Positions 33,262 to 34,146 of a stretch of DNA of 34,146 nucleotides are shown here, one piece after another. The stretch is from Gammaproteobacteria bacterium. GTDB taxonomy: Bacteria > Pseudomonadota > Gammaproteobacteria > Pseudomonadales > Pseudohongiellaceae. The stretch lies in contig PAEL01000078.1 of the NCBI GenBank assembly GCA_002700775.1, positions 1 to 34,146 of the forward strand, given 5' to 3'. Numbering within the stretch: the first letter of the stretch is position 1; each line of letters starts with the position of its first letter. The notes below the pieces were generated by a model, which was given only the letters and a program-made list of their open reading frames with translations, was not told where the DNA came from and searched no databases. The position numbers and the translations under genes were made by a program.

Positions 33262-33831
33262 ATGGGGGTGAAACCCACAGTGAATGAAATCGACTCTGAG
33301 GGGTTTTTGGGCAATATTCGACAAATTGAGTCCCCTAATAAAGATGCCCGTCCGAAAGGTGTTGATATTGATCTTTTGATCATACACTCGATAAGTTTGC
33401 CTCCAGGTGATTATGCTGGTGGCGATATAGAGGCTTTTTTTTGTAACAAGCTGGATGTAAAAAAAGATCCTTTTTACGAAAGCATCAAAGACCTGAGAGT
33501 ATCGGCACATTTTTTAATCAGGAGAGATGGTGAGGTCATTCAGTTTGTTAGCACTGAATTAAGGGCTTGGCATGCTGGAAAGTCCGAGTTTTTTGGGAAA
33601 AACCGCTGTAATGATTTTTCAATAGGAATCGAACTCGAAGGTAGCGACGAGGACTCATTTGCTAACCTCCAGTACGCGAGTCTCTCAAGCTTGGTCAAAA
33701 CACTTCAGGGTCGATATCCTGGTATTACTTCTGAGAGAATCGTCGGGCACAGCGATGTCTCGCCCGGACGAAAGACGGATCCCGGACCACGCTTTGATTG
33801 GTCTAGATTGAAAAATCAGCTAAAAAAATAA
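33262..33831 (+). CDS. ampD: 1,6-anhydro-N-acetylmuramyl-L-alanine amidase AmpD
   Basis: LLIIHSISLPPGDY, SAHFLIRRDGEVIQFVS, AWHAGKS, VGHSDVSPGRKTDPGPRFDW; divergent from nadC. Confidence 0.95.
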   Translation: MGVKPTVNEIDSEGFLGNIRQIESPNKDARPKGVDIDLLIIHSISLPPGDYAGGDIEAFFCNKLDVKKDPFYESIKDLRVSAHFLIRRDGEVIQFVSTELRAWHAGKSEFFGKNRCNDFSIGIELEGSDEDSFANLQYASLSSLVKTLQGRYPGITSERIVGHSDVSPGRKTDPGPRFDWSRLKNQLKK

Positions 33832-33843
33832 CATAGCTTTTTT
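33819..33843 (+). terminator. Weak candidate terminator spanning the ampD stop codon
   Basis: AGCTA (33819-33823) pairs with TAGCT (33834-33838), followed by a T run. Short stem, A-rich loop. Confidence 0.3.
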
Positions 33844-34043
33844 GAATCAGCAGGTCGAACTGGGTCAGAAAATTGCCCAGCACAATCAAGTAAATGAAAG
33901 CTTGGGAATTTTGTGTAGTTTTGCTCGCATTTCCATTTAAGTTTCAATCTTCATAAATACGATAAACTCTCGTATGCTACTGATAAAATGTGTTTTTTTT
34001 GTTATATGAGTAATTTTCTTATCGGAGAAAGAGTCCATTTTTT

Positions 34044-34058
34044 TGTAGTATTACTACA
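34044..34058. promoter_or_regulatory. Candidate HexR-type operator 1
   Basis: TGTAGTATTACTACA: perfect 7-1-7 palindrome, fits TGTARTWWWAYTACA. Confidence 0.6.
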
Positions 34059-34115
34059 TTTATTAGGCAAAACCTCGGTGATTTTTGCTTTAAAATAGGG
34101 TATCCTATCCCCTCT

Positions 34116-34130
34116 TGTAATTTAATTACA
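34116..34130. promoter_or_regulatory. Candidate HexR-type operator 2
   Basis: TGTAATTTAATTACA: perfect 7-1-7 palindrome, fits TGTAATWWWATTACA, 10 bp before an ATG at 34141. Confidence 0.65.
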
Positions 34131-34146
34131 TTTTGAAGAAATGCAT

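Noticed and set aside
33109-33510. 133-aa minus ORF upstream of nadC overlapping ampD
   Set aside because: Covers the AT-rich divergent promoter region and the ampD 5' end; the translation has no family signature.

Overview
The window is an almost gap-free block of gammaproteobacterial housekeeping genes. On the left, in minus orientation, lie dolP/yraP-like, diaA/gmhA-like SIS and lpoA, with rsmI divergent on plus. Then come the RNase P RNA gene (rnpB) and a complete dcw cluster: mraZ-rsmH-ftsL-ftsI-murE-murF-mraY-murD-ftsW-murG-murC-ddlB-ftsQ-ftsA-ftsZ-lpxC. These are followed by an M23 peptidase, secA, argJ and mutT. On the right, in minus orientation, are yacG, coaE and pilD, then a small accessory pocket (c-type cytochrome plus a secreted DUF1524/HNH nuclease), then nadC (minus) and ampD (plus). 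The last ~100 bp hold the promoter region of a gene that starts at the window edge. I found no CRISPR array, transposon, prophage, toxin-antitoxin or defence island, and no convincing new multigene system. The signals most worth a second look are: (i) two 15-bp palindromes matching the HexR operator consensus at 34044-34058 and 34116-34130; (ii) five GTGG-like repeats at exact 10-bp spacing upstream of mraZ; (iii) a shortened ORF in the yraN slot that may be a decayed YraN; (iv) an orphan pilD with a cytochrome and a secreted nuclease where pilABC lie in Pseudomonas; and (v) an imperfect tandem duplication of the rsmI start codon region.
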